From: Larkinella arboricola
GTDB taxonomy: Bacteria; Bacteroidota; Bacteroidia; Cytophagales; Spirosomataceae
DNA length: 64,000 nt
NCBI RefSeq assembly: GCF_003259745.1
Contig: NZ_QLMC01000003.1
Location: 496,001-560,000, forward strand
Direction: 5' to 3'
The notes below the pieces were generated by a model. The model ran no database searches. It saw only the letters and a program-made list of their open reading frames with translations, and had not been told where the DNA came from. Position 1 is the first letter of the stretch; each line of letters starts with the position of its first letter. Of this stretch, positions 26,550-34,626 are shown piece after piece. The translations under genes and the position numbers were made by a program.

Positions 26550-27548
26550 TTAGTGGCTGTTTAACTGAACCTGACGACCCTGCCGAACAACGTTAATGTC
26601 CAGCAGCTCGGAAATCGATTGCAGCAACTGATCGACATTATCGGCCCGAAAAGAACCCATCAGTTGGCGGTTGGCGAGCACCGAATCGTTGATACTGACC
26701 TGCAAACCGTAGTTTTCTTCCAGCAGGTAAGCAACCTCCTGCAAAGGAGTTTCTTCAAATACGAATCGCTTTTCGTTCCAGGCAGGAAGCCGTTGCGTGG
26801 TGCCGACTTTTTTCAGGGCAATGTGATTCTGCGGATCGAATGTTACCCGTTCGCCCGGTTTCATGGTAACCTGCTTCCGGGTGGTTCCGGCCTTGTAATT
26901 CAGCCGTACCTGACCTTTGTTCAGCGTGACGCGGGCGCCCCGTTTGCGAGCAAAAACCGTAAACTCGGTTCCCAGCACCACTACCTCAAAACCCTTCGTG
27001 GTTTTCACCACAAAGTTTTTGTGATCGGGTGTATGGGCTACCGAAAAGTTGGCTTCGCCAGTCAGCATCACCTCGCGGGTCCGGTCGCCAAACCCCCAGC
27101 GGGGGACTTTCAGGCTGGAATTGGCGTTCAGCAACACCCGGCTACCGTCGGATAAATGCAGCGAGCGGGTTTCACCGAAAGCGGTATCGTAGGTCTGATA
27201 CAACAGTTGCTGCTGAAACACCAGCGCCCCCAGGCTCAGCAAAAAAAGCAGCGAAGCCGCCACCAGCCATTGCCGCCGGGCCCAATTGTTTTTCTTCTGA
27301 TGTTCGGGTAACTCCGGCACATCGTCCGTCTGGGGGTTGTTGGCTAAAAAAGCCGTATACCGTTGATGAGCTGCGTCGGTCTGGGCCCGGTACTGCGGGT
27401 GGCTGTTCTCCCACTCTTCCAGCCATTCGTAGTACTGCTCTTCGTTTTTTTCATTCCGGAGCCACTGCGCAATCAACTCCCGCTGCAATGGAGAAGCTGT
27501 TCGCCCGAAGTAGCTAAAGATCAACTGTTTGTCAACTTCATATTCCAT
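26550..27548 (-). CDS. FecR-family transmembrane anti-sigma factor
   Basis: A 332-residue inner-membrane regulator. The cytoplasmic N-terminal region (1-90) would bind the sigma factor. A single transmembrane helix lies at about 93-112 (WLVAASLLFLLSLGALVF). The periplasmic FecR domain follows (TAFGETRSLHLSDGSRVLLNANS to about 215), and the C-terminal DUF4974 region (about 262-328) resembles an STN fold and probably pairs with the receptor's STN domain. It lies between the sigma gene and the SusC gene, the standard cell-surface signalling order. Confidence 0.95.
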   Translation of the reverse strand: MEYEVDKQLIFSYFGRTASPLQRELIAQWLRNEKNEEQYYEWLEEWENSHPQYRAQTDAAHQRYTAFLANNPQTDDVPELPEHQKKNNWARRQWLVAASLLFLLSLGALVFQQQLLYQTYDTAFGETRSLHLSDGSRVLLNANSSLKVPRWGFGDRTREVMLTGEANFSVAHTPDHKNFVVKTTKGFEVVVLGTEFTVFARKRGARVTLNKGQVRLNYKAGTTRKQVTMKPGERVTFDPQNHIALKKVGTTQRLPAWNEKRFVFEETPLQEVAYLLEENYGLQVSINDSVLANRQLMGSFRADNVDQLLQSISELLDINVVRQGRQVQLNSH

Positions 27549-27637
27549 ATTTCATCATAACTGTTTATAGGCGCCTGACTCCGGTTGATGAGGGATGATG
27601 CGAGCGGTTGATGTACGCTGAAGAATGACGAATAGCC

Positions 27638-28327
27638 TTAGAGAAAAAGCGAATGACCCAGCACGGAAACGATCATCAACCAGTGATCTTTCAATCCGCG
27701 CCGGACGATACCCAGGGCTTTCACCATGTGTACTTCGACGGTTTTGATGGAAAGGCCCAACTCCGTGGCAATATCCTGATACTTACGACCTTCGAACCGG
27801 CTCAGCAGAAACACTTTGCGGCATTGCGGGGGGAGCGACTCCACCAGCGATTCGAGTTTATGAGCCACTTCTTCAAACTGAAGCACCTGATCGGGACGCT
27901 GGCTGAGCGCGTCTTCCCGGACTTCGGCGGTTTCAATCCCGTCCAGCTTCTGAAACTCCAGCCGGAGGTAGTTATAGGCTTCGTTCCGGACGCTGCGAAA
28001 CAGGTAAAAACGGTACGATGAGGTAACAGCCGCGTAGGCCCGGGTTTTCCAGAATTTACAGAATACATCACTCACCAGATCTTCCGCCGTTTCTTTCGAA
28101 TACACATACCGCACGGCATGGCTGCACAGGGCCTGATGGTACCGCCGGAACAGCAGTTCGCAGCCTTTCTGCGGGTTTTCCTCAAACGTGCGTCGGATAA
28201 ACAGTTCGGTATCGTTGAGCGCCGGTTTTCCGTCCAGTACATCTTCTTCCGGCTCGTTCTGAGCCAGCGATTTGGTATTTAGCGGAAGTTGGTGACTGGG
28301 GAAATCGATTCGTGGGTGAGCTTGCAT
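27638..28327 (-). CDS. ECF RNA polymerase sigma factor
   Basis: A 229-residue sigma-70 family factor of the Bacteroidota FecI-like group. Region 2 is visible (ELLFRRYHQALCSHAVRYVYSKETAEDLVSDVFCKFWK, roughly 55-92) and region 4 with its helix-turn-helix near 165-215 (LPPQCRKVFLLSRFEGRKYQDIATELGLSIKTVEVH). An N-terminal extension of about 45 residues precedes region 2. It is expected to be held by the FecR protein encoded next and to activate the SusC/SusD genes when the receptor binds cargo. It starts the leftward locus. Confidence 0.95.
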   Translation of the reverse strand: MQAHPRIDFPSHQLPLNTKSLAQNEPEEDVLDGKPALNDTELFIRRTFEENPQKGCELLFRRYHQALCSHAVRYVYSKETAEDLVSDVFCKFWKTRAYAAVTSSYRFYLFRSVRNEAYNYLRLEFQKLDGIETAEVREDALSQRPDQVLQFEEVAHKLESLVESLPPQCRKVFLLSRFEGRKYQDIATELGLSIKTVEVHMVKALGIVRRGLKDHWLMIVSVLGHSLFL

Positions 28328-28598
28328 AGTCCTGGCGTAACCTTAATTATCCCTCTAAAAGTCAATTCTGTACTTATAAAGACAACTTCTAGCCAAAACC
28401 ACCTTAGTTGATTTTAAAAAATTCTGAAAAAAGTTAAAATGACACGATAAACGCGGGTACTGGGTTACCAGACAGCCCTTACGGCTTAACAGGAAAGGGA
28501 GCAATAATTGAGCAGCAGCGTTGGCAAAACCAATACCGGAGTATACTTTGCGGCAGTTTGAAGATCCTCAGAGCGGAATCATTGGGAGGAGGTAGGTC
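28328..28598. other. Intergenic gap between the divergent sigma factor and GNAT genes
   Basis: AT-rich near 28370-28440 and otherwise without structure I recognise. It must carry the promoter of the sigma/FecR/SusC/SusD locus. No TAnnTTTG match is seen on the minus strand within it. Confidence 0.4.
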
Positions 28599-28629
28599 TT
28601 CTCCACTAGCTAAGAATCTGGTAAATTTG
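28599..28629 (+). promoter_or_regulatory. Candidate promoter of the GNAT gene
   Basis: A perfect -7 box TAAATTTG occupies 28622-28629, with a weak TTC in place of TTG at 28599-28601, twenty bases upstream. The start codon follows 13 bases after the box, giving a very short leader. Confidence 0.45.
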
Positions 28630-28642
28630 TCTTAATACGCCC

Positions 28643-29086
28643 ATGCAACTGCCCATCGTCCCCCTCCAGCCAACGGATTACCCCGAAGTCGTCGACGTTT
28701 GGGAGGCTTCCGTCCGGCCGACGCACCATTTTCTGACGGAAGCGGATATTCAATATTATAAACCGTTGATTTTGAATGAATACCTGAAAGCCGTCAATCT
28801 GGTGGGTATTCGGGATGAAGCGGGGAAACTGACGGCTTTTCTGGGAACCGCCGACCACAAAATTGAGATGCTGTTTATTCACCCGCAGGCAATGGGCCAG
28901 GGGTTGGGCAAACGGTTGATTCACTACGCCATTAACCAGGTAGAGGCCACAAAGGTCGATGTGAACGAAGACAATCCGCAGGCCGTCGGGTTTTATAAAC
29001 ACCTGGGTTTTCAGGTCGTCAGCCGTTCGGAGGTAGATGCCGCCGGTAAACCGTTCCCGATCCTGCACATGGAACGGGTAAGATAA
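28643..29086 (+). CDS. GNAT-family N-acetyltransferase
   Basis: A 147-residue acetyl-CoA-dependent acetyltransferase. The acetyl-CoA pyrophosphate loop is at 85-91 (GQGLGKR) after strand EMLFIHPQA, and the C-terminal motif NEDNPQAVGFYKHLGF (108-123) is typical. It resembles YjaB/YafP-like enzymes of unknown substrate. It stands alone on the plus strand between the leftward sigma locus and the leftward VOC gene; its stop is 30 bases from the convergent VOC stop. Confidence 0.9.
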   Translation: MQLPIVPLQPTDYPEVVDVWEASVRPTHHFLTEADIQYYKPLILNEYLKAVNLVGIRDEAGKLTAFLGTADHKIEMLFIHPQAMGQGLGKRLIHYAINQVEATKVDVNEDNPQAVGFYKHLGFQVVSRSEVDAAGKPFPILHMERVR

Positions 29087-29116
29087 TCCCTTCGCCCATG
29101 CCCCGGAATTTCCAGT

Positions 29117-29557
29117 CTACAGATCGTCAATGCTGTTGTGGGTGATGACGTTGCCCGTTTCATCCAGCGGGACGTACGGGTTATAGGCAATCTCCAGAAT
29201 ATTGCCTTCCACATCGGAAAAGTAAAAGAAGTAACCGCCGAAAAACGTTTCTGTAGGCTCCTGACAGATTCTTACCTGCTTTGCTTTCAGATTCGCAAAC
29301 CATTCATCCACCTCCGCTTTGGTCGGTACATTGTAACCGATTGTAAAAGAACGAAAACCCGTGCCGTCGGGCTTAACCCCAATCAGCGGAGCCAGTTGCT
29401 CTTTTTTACAAATGCTGAACAGAAAACCGTTGCACTTGATAAACAGAATGTCCTGATTTTCGGCAACGGGCTGCCAGCCAAGCGTTTCCACATAAAATTC
29501 GCGCATGGCCGGCAGATTATCAGCCGCCATCGTAAGCACACTGAGTCGTTGTTGCAT
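29117..29557 (-). CDS. VOC-family protein (glyoxalase/bleomycin-resistance-like)
   Basis: A 146-residue vicinal oxygen chelate protein, with two beta-alpha-beta-beta-beta modules: the first from VLTMAADNLPAMREFYVETLGW, the second ending FYFSDVEGNILEIAYNP with the C-terminal metal-ligand glutamate. Small proteins of this kind bind metals or sequester electrophiles; the substrate is unknown. The ATG at 29557 fits the family start better than the frame's ATG at 29584. It lies 35 bases after the SnoaL-like gene on the same strand, with an AraC gene beyond, and probably forms a stress unit with them. Confidence 0.85.
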   Translation of the reverse strand: MQQRLSVLTMAADNLPAMREFYVETLGWQPVAENQDILFIKCNGFLFSICKKEQLAPLIGVKPDGTGFRSFTIGYNVPTKAEVDEWFANLKAKQVRICQEPTETFFGGYFFYFSDVEGNILEIAYNPYVPLDETGNVITHNSIDDL

Positions 29558-29592
29558 GGAAAGAACTGTTGTTTTGTTGTTCACATTAATAC

Positions 29593-30000
29593 TTACGAAA
29601 TAACCCCGATTTGTTGCAGCACGCCCAGCCGATCGCTCTGGAGCCAGGAGCGAATGATTTTATTTCCCCGGAATTGGTAGATAACGTTGGCGTCGTTGGT
29701 GACGGTTTTTCCGCTGGCGGGGAATCCCCGAAATAGGCCCCGGTGTGTGCCTTTCCACGACCACCGTATCGCCACTTTGTCGCCTTCCGCCAACATGTCA
29801 TGAACCGTCCATTCCAGATCCGGAAATCCCTGCCGCAGTTCCCGGACCGCTTCGGCAAAAGCCGCTGCCCCCTTTCCCGGACCAATACCGGTAAATTCGT
29901 CGTCAACGATAGTCTCGAGTTGTTCCAGCTTACCGAAGCGGATGATCTCTTCGTACAATCGGCGTACGGTTGTCTTGTTTTGTTCTGCGCGGTTCATCAT
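29593..30000 (-). CDS. SnoaL-like/ester cyclase family protein
   Basis: A 135-residue protein with the NTF2-like fold of SnoaL-type polyketide cyclases: NKTTVRRLYEEIIRFGKLEQLETIVDDEF at the start, FPDLEWTVHDMLAEGDKVAIRWSWKGTHRG in the middle and IIRSWLQSDRLGVLQQIG at the end. Most bacterial relatives outside antibiotic clusters have no known reaction. The start is at 30000 or the adjacent ATG 29997, since tandem ATG codons begin the homologous region; the longer frame to 30045 adds 15 residues of poor quality. Confidence 0.82.
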   Translation of the reverse strand: MMNRAEQNKTTVRRLYEEIIRFGKLEQLETIVDDEFTGIGPGKGAAAFAEAVRELRQGFPDLEWTVHDMLAEGDKVAIRWSWKGTHRGLFRGFPASGKTVTNDANVIYQFRGNKIIRSWLQSDRLGVLQQIGVIS

Positions 30001-30063
30001 CTGATTTTTTACGTTCAAAAGTAGGCGGCCCAAAGCGGCCAGCATTGTAAAAAATCAGTGGTT

Positions 30064-30843
30064 TCACCAATACCGACCGGATGTAAAGAAATCCTGCGGG
30101 GCCTGTCCGGTGAATGAGCGAAAATCCTTGATAAAATGCGCCTGATCAAAGTAACCGGCTTCATAGGCCAGGTCGGTCAGGCTTGGCGATGCGGGATGCG
30201 CACGAATCAGATGCCGGAAGCGAACGATGGCAGCAAACTGCTTGGGCGTTGTCCCCACCGTCCGCCGAAACCGCTTCTCCAGAGCATCCTGACTGATGCC
30301 CAGCGACTGCGCCAGGGCTTTTATCCCCGTATTCCCGTTGGCGGCTTTGATGGTTGCCACCGCTTGAGTCATGCGTTGTTCGGGCCTGAATTGCCGGAGT
30401 CGGCCAAGTAAAAACCGTTCGGCAAGGGCGATTCGCTGCGGATGGGTTGGGGCCTCCGCCAGCCGTTCTTCCGTTTCGACCAACTCCCGCCGGTCAATCA
30501 GATCGTCGAGCGGGCGACTGGCTCCGAACAGTTCATGCAGGGGTTCGCAGAAAAACGCGGCTGCTCCACCTTCCCGGAATAACACCAGCAGCATGGCCGT
30601 TCGGCTGTCATAGTGCAGCAGTCGGGACGATTTCCGCAGCCCCGTAATGACCGACCCCGGCAGGCGCTGACGCTGGCCGTCGTGCGTTTCCGTTACGGTT
30701 CCTTTACACCGGAACGCCATGACAATCGACGTATCCGGCACCACCCGATTCATCATTCCGGTATCACTCTCAATGATCAGGAAAGCACGGACGAACGGCT
30801 TCAGGGCGTCGGTCGGCAGAAATTGCTGGATGTCCATACACAA
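30064..30843 (-). CDS. AraC-family transcriptional regulator
   Basis: A 259-residue regulator. The C-terminal DNA-binding domain with two helix-turn-helices is clear (about 160-255: GIKALAQSLGISQDALEKRFRRTVGTTPKQFAAIVRF, then LTDLAYEAGYFDQAHFIKDFRSFTGQAPQDF). The N-terminal 150 residues resemble the ligand-sensing domain of the DUF6597-type AraC group. A start at 30843 or at the ATG 6 bases later is equally possible. It is 64 bases upstream of the SnoaL-like gene on the same strand and may control that gene, the VOC gene, or the NmrA-like gene on its other side. Confidence 0.92.
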   Translation of the reverse strand: MCMDIQQFLPTDALKPFVRAFLIIESDTGMMNRVVPDTSIVMAFRCKGTVTETHDGQRQRLPGSVITGLRKSSRLLHYDSRTAMLLVLFREGGAAAFFCEPLHELFGASRPLDDLIDRRELVETEERLAEAPTHPQRIALAERFLLGRLRQFRPEQRMTQAVATIKAANGNTGIKALAQSLGISQDALEKRFRRTVGTTPKQFAAIVRFRHLIRAHPASPSLTDLAYEAGYFDQAHFIKDFRSFTGQAPQDFFTSGRYW

Positions 30844-30921
30844 CAGGGAGAAAGGACCAGATACCGGTTAAACTTTTCATCCCGCCGAAAAAGTTCAGCC
30901 CTGCGTGCCCGGCCTTGATGG

Positions 30922-31548
30922 TTAGTACGAAAGCCCCGGTGTTTTTTTCAGGTACTCGTCGGTGGTCAATTGTTTCAGCAGGAAGTCCGCTACGTCGGCC
31001 CGGGAGATTTTCAGGGTCAGCTCCTGGGCGTCGCTGGCAAACCCATGCCGGTATTTCCCCGTTACTGCCCCATCCGTAAAGGCCGCCGGGCGAACAAGGG
31101 TCCAGTCCAGGCTGCTTTGCCGGACATACTGTTCCTGCAATTCGTGGTCTTTCATGGCTTCTTTCAGCAAAAACCCGAACATGACGTATTTCCAGAAGAA
31201 GTTCAGATTGCCCTTGCTGTCGCCGGCTCCGAGGGTAGTCTGACAAATCAGGCGTTTCACACCGGTTTGCTCCATAGCCCGGATGATGTTTTTTGTTCCT
31301 TCCGAACGAACCGTTCCTTTCCGACCGGCCCCGAGTGCGCACAGAACGGCGTCGTGCCCCTTTACGGCCTGCTCCACCGCTGCCAAATTCAGGACATCGC
31401 CCTGATGCAGCGTTAAGCGTGTATGTTGCAGCGGTTGTAACGCGGCTGGATTCCGGGCAAAAGCCGTAACGGTGTGTCCTTGTGCCAGCGCCTGAGCAAC
31501 GATCTGGCGCCCTACACTTCCTGTTGATCCAAAAATAATGAGTCGCAT
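30922..31548 (-). CDS. NAD(P)-binding SDR-like/NmrA-type protein
   Basis: A 208-residue atypical short-chain dehydrogenase. The nucleotide-binding motif GSTGSVGRQIVAQAL begins at about residue 7 (fingerprint GxxGxxG), and strand HDAVLCALGAG follows. It lacks the catalytic YxxxK tyrosine motif, as in the NAD(P)H-binding/NmrA group that senses redox state or reduces flavins and quinones. I chose the ATG at 31548 because the homology begins there. It is flanked by two AraC genes on the same strand. Confidence 0.87.
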   Translation of the reverse strand: MRLIIFGSTGSVGRQIVAQALAQGHTVTAFARNPAALQPLQHTRLTLHQGDVLNLAAVEQAVKGHDAVLCALGAGRKGTVRSEGTKNIIRAMEQTGVKRLICQTTLGAGDSKGNLNFFWKYVMFGFLLKEAMKDHELQEQYVRQSSLDWTLVRPAAFTDGAVTGKYRHGFASDAQELTLKISRADVADFLLKQLTTDEYLKKTPGLSY

Positions 31549-31622
31549 AGCGTTTGTCTTTTGTTGCAACAAAACTAGCGGAACTCCGCAGGGCAAAATA
31601 GAACGAAACCGACAACCGCGCT

Positions 31623-32438
31623 TTAATAAATGGAAGATCGGTTTTCGGCAAACGGGTCAGGAAACCGGTGCAGTTTCAGCGGAGAAAAACCGGTAAATTC
31701 CCTGAAAGACCGTGTGAAATGCGACTGATCGGCATACCCGTTATCAAACGCCACATCGGACAGCTTTTCGTACTTCCGGCCGGTCAACTGCTTCAGCGTG
31801 GACTGAAACCGGCAAATCCGGGCAAACAGGCGGGGAGAAATCCCGATGTACTGCTCAAACCGTCGCTCAAATGTCCGTTCCGATATGTGTAGGGTTTTCT
31901 GTAACTCAACCAGGGAAGCATGGCCGTTGGAAGCCCGAATCCGGCTGACGGCAAAATCCAGCATCCGATCGGCTTTAGGGTAATTGAGCTGAAGCATTCG
32001 GAGTAAACAGGAAGCAATTGTTTCGACCTGATCGGTTACACAATCGGTCTGGGAAAGCCCCTCCAGTAACGAAACGCCGGAAAGTGTAGGCAGTTCGCCC
32101 AGATCAAAACAGGTGTCGGTCAGTTCGTCGGCTTTGAGGCCCAGCAGCGGTCGGATGGCGTAGGGATGCAGCATAAAAATGACTATCCGAAACCGGCCGT
32201 CGGTCGCAATGTGAACCGGTTTTAGCGTTTGTCCGTACAGAAAAATGGACATGGACGGGTAGCGTTCTTCGTTCAGCGTAAAGCTCCGCACCGATTGCTG
32301 GAAGACAATTCCTGGGCAGCCGTCGGCGTAGAACCGGAATGAGTTCGATGAAATGACCTGCTCACAACCTTCCAGAACCAGAATGTCCTTTACATACGGT
32401 CGCAGCGCCGGGTGTCGATGAAGGAGTTGCTGAACCAT
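31623..32438 (-). CDS. AraC-family transcriptional regulator
   Basis: A 271-residue AraC-type activator. The C-terminal two-helix-turn-helix domain (about 165-262) includes SLVELQKTLHISERTFERRFEQYIGISPRLFARICRF and LSDVAFDNGYADQSHFTRSFREFTGFSP. The N-terminal region has the small ligand-binding beta-domain common in one-component regulators. It lies upstream of the NmrA-like gene by 74 bases and is its likeliest controller. The inducer is unknown. Confidence 0.92.
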   Translation of the reverse strand: MVQQLLHRHPALRPYVKDILVLEGCEQVISSNSFRFYADGCPGIVFQQSVRSFTLNEERYPSMSIFLYGQTLKPVHIATDGRFRIVIFMLHPYAIRPLLGLKADELTDTCFDLGELPTLSGVSLLEGLSQTDCVTDQVETIASCLLRMLQLNYPKADRMLDFAVSRIRASNGHASLVELQKTLHISERTFERRFEQYIGISPRLFARICRFQSTLKQLTGRKYEKLSDVAFDNGYADQSHFTRSFREFTGFSPLKLHRFPDPFAENRSSIY

Positions 32439-32700
32439 GTCAGTTAGTACGAGATGTTCCCAAAGCTATGAAACTGAAAACGTTAGCGCAATTAATAGTT
32501 GTTGAGCGGCCATTTTCTTATGCCTAACGCTTCCCTGACCGATCTGTATGCCCCGATTCAGCGAAAAAAATTTGAAAAATTTTGCCGGAATTTTTCAAAC
32601 CCGGAAACAATTTGTCCCGTTTGTTGTTATTAGACTATCTCTCACTCGAAGTAAGGATGAGAACGGAAACGCAAATTATCCTTGCAGATTGAGTGAACAG
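32439..32700 (+). ncRNA. Possible small RNA ending at an orphan terminator (speculative)
   Basis: This gap of about 530 bases holds no credible gene on the plus strand, yet a strong plus-strand terminator stands at 32701-32731. The stretch before it is unusually AT-rich at 32555-32640. The 66-codon frame that spans the terminator is a poor coding candidate. I infer a transcript of unknown 5' end, perhaps 100-200 bases, but could not find a promoter matching the consensus. The rest of the gap, up to 32971, shows nothing else. Confidence 0.3.
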
Positions 32701-32731
32701 AAGCCAGATGACGAAATCGTCTGGCTTTTTT
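32701..32731 (+). terminator. Strong intrinsic terminator without an upstream gene
   Basis: AAGCCAGA (32701-32708) pairs with TCTGGCTT (32720-32727), extended inward by a G-T wobble and two more pairs to a CGAAA loop, and is followed by TTTTTT. No annotated plus-strand gene precedes it for more than 3 kb. Confidence 0.8.
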
Positions 32732-32971
32732 ATTGCTATCCACTTTAAGGTATAGCGATCTCGAAAACCGCCAGGAGAATCGAAAAAGAGTGGTACAGAA
32801 TCAGAAGTTTTGAAAAATGAATGGGAGCCCCTTCCGGCAGCGTTCCCTAAATGTGCAGGCCGCCCGGCTTTCGTGTAGCCTTCCGGCAAAAATAGAAGGG
32901 CTTGGTGGGTTCCGCCCCTGCTGTTAATTTTACAGTTTCTGTACCAAATTTATTTTTCTACTAACCTTCTG

Positions 32972-34120
32972 ATGAAACGATTTCACGCGTTAACACTGCT
33001 GGCCTTTTTTTGCCAGTTTACTCTTATTTCCAAAACCGTACTGGCTCAGTCTAAATCGAAGAAATATGTGCTGATCGGATACGTGGGCGGTGGCGGCTGG
33101 ACCAAAAACGACATTGAAGCCCAGAAGCTTACCCACATTAATTACGCCTTTGCCGTGCCTGCCGAAAACGGTGAACTGGCTCCGATCAAAGCGCGGGACT
33201 CCGTTAATCTTGCCACGCTAAACACGCTTAAAGCCGTTAATAAAGACCTGCAAATCCTGATTTCCATCGGGGGCTGGGGTGGTTGCCGGTATTTTTCGGA
33301 TGCCGCCCTGACGGAGGCTTCCCGGAAGAAATTTGCCAACAGTGCGGTTTCGTTCATGAAAAAACACCGGCTCGACGGCGTGGATATTGACTGGGAATAC
33401 CCCGACCAGATTGGCGAAAACAACATCTTCCGGCCGGTCGATAAGCAGAATTTTACGCTCCTGCTGAAAGAATTGCGCAAACAACTGGACGCGCAGGGCA
33501 AAAAAGACAGACGCCCGGCTTCCCGGCATTACCTGCTGACAGCGGCCACCGGGGGCGACACGGCTTTTGTCAACCATACCGAACTGGGCAACGCGCAGAA
33601 ATACCTCGATTACGTCAACATTATGACGTATGATCTCTACCACGGCAACGACAAAAAAACGGGCCACCACAGCCCGCTGTACCAGTCGGAACTAAGCGAC
33701 CGGTCACGCAACAGCTCGGACGATGCCGTTAATGGCCACATCAAAGCGGGCGTTCCGGCGGGCAAAATTGTGCTGGGGCTGCCTTTCTACGGGCGCGGCT
33801 GGACCGATGTCAACCCCGTCAACAAAGGGTTATTTCAGCCGTCGGCGGGCAAGCACATCAGCCCGAATTATTACGATCTGGCCGCCAATTACGTGAATAA
33901 AAACGGCTACACACGGTATTGGGACGATAAAGCCAAAGCTCCCTATTTGTGGAATCCGGAAAGCCGTACGTTCATTTCCTACGCCGACAAGGAATCGATG
34001 ATGCATAAGATCAGGTATGTGAAATCCAAAGGGCTGGCGGGTGCCATGTTCTGGGAGTATTCGCTGGACCTGAAAGAAGATAAACTGCTGGACGTGCTGG
34101 TGAAAGAACTGGCCAACTAA
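32972..34120 (+). CDS. Exported GH18 chitinase
   Basis: A 382-residue glycoside hydrolase family 18 enzyme, predicted to hydrolyse chitin or related beta-1,4-GlcNAc polymers. The signal peptide spans about 1-26 (ending VLAQ). The active-site motif DGVDIDWE is at 135-142 with Glu142 as acid/base, and the substrate-binding motif SIGGW is at 98-102. MTYDLYHG and FYGRGW mark later barrel strands, and the MFWEYSLD near the end is the conserved Trp strand. There is no carbohydrate-binding module. It is single, with no SusC/SusD pair beside it. Confidence 0.93.
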   Translation: MKRFHALTLLAFFCQFTLISKTVLAQSKSKKYVLIGYVGGGGWTKNDIEAQKLTHINYAFAVPAENGELAPIKARDSVNLATLNTLKAVNKDLQILISIGGWGGCRYFSDAALTEASRKKFANSAVSFMKKHRLDGVDIDWEYPDQIGENNIFRPVDKQNFTLLLKELRKQLDAQGKKDRRPASRHYLLTAATGGDTAFVNHTELGNAQKYLDYVNIMTYDLYHGNDKKTGHHSPLYQSELSDRSRNSSDDAVNGHIKAGVPAGKIVLGLPFYGRGWTDVNPVNKGLFQPSAGKHISPNYYDLAANYVNKNGYTRYWDDKAKAPYLWNPESRTFISYADKESMMHKIRYVKSKGLAGAMFWEYSLDLKEDKLLDVLVKELAN

Positions 34121-34124
34121 GCGC

Positions 34125-34158
34125 CCCTGCCAGTTGGATTCTGATTCAACCGGCAGGG
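34125..34158. terminator. Hairpin between convergent chitinase and monooxygenase genes
   Basis: CCCTGCC (34125-34131) pairs with GGCAGGG (34152-34158), extended inward past one mismatch by GTTG/CAAC. It lies between the chitinase stop (34120) and the stop at 34171. No strong T-run follows. Confidence 0.55.
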
Positions 34159-34170
34159 AGAATTTGCGGG

Positions 34171-34467
34171 TTAGACAACCTGTACAGCTACTTCGTAATA
34201 ATCGATGGTGGGCGGCCCGGCAAAATAGTCTTTCATTTCGATTAAAACATTTTGCAGAAAACCGTTGGTTTCGGCGTTTTGCCGGGCTTCTTCCGATTCC
34301 CACAACGTCACCATCAGACACGTATTTTTGGACGAGTTGGTTAAAAACCGGCTGTTTTTAAAACCGTCCAGTGTTTTGAGGGCTGGCCCGACCGAATCGC
34401 GGAAATAAGCCGTTGCTTTTTCAAGCGTATCCGGCTTTAGGGGAACTTGGATAACGCGTGCGTACAT
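34171..34467 (-). CDS. Antibiotic-biosynthesis-monooxygenase (ABM) domain protein
   Basis: A 98-residue ABM-fold protein, of the dimeric alpha+beta ferredoxin-like type. The conserved pattern begins YARVIQVPLKPDTLEKATAYFRDSVGPAL, with LMVTLWESEEARQNAE in the second half. Proteins of this size act as quinone-forming monooxygenases, haem oxygenases or small-molecule chaperones; the role here is unknown. It is monocistronic and divergent from the glycerophosphodiesterase gene, with about 160 bases between. Confidence 0.8.
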   Translation of the reverse strand: MYARVIQVPLKPDTLEKATAYFRDSVGPALKTLDGFKNSRFLTNSSKNTCLMVTLWESEEARQNAETNGFLQNVLIEMKDYFAGPPTIDYYEVAVQVV

Positions 34468-34626
34468 AGCATAAGAGGTTAAGGATTAATGCATTACTCC
34501 TGACAAGGTACGTTTTAATTCATTGCGTTGCGTAGTAACGTACTGTAAAGATGCGGTCCTTTTAGAAAATTGTCCGACTCCTTACGCCCGTTGCTATTAC
34601 CTTTACAGCATTAACCTTTTATTCCC

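Noticed and set aside
32548-32748. 66-codon plus-strand frame
   Set aside because: It crosses the strong terminator hairpin at 32701-32731 and has an unlikely composition; a non-coding transcript is more plausible.
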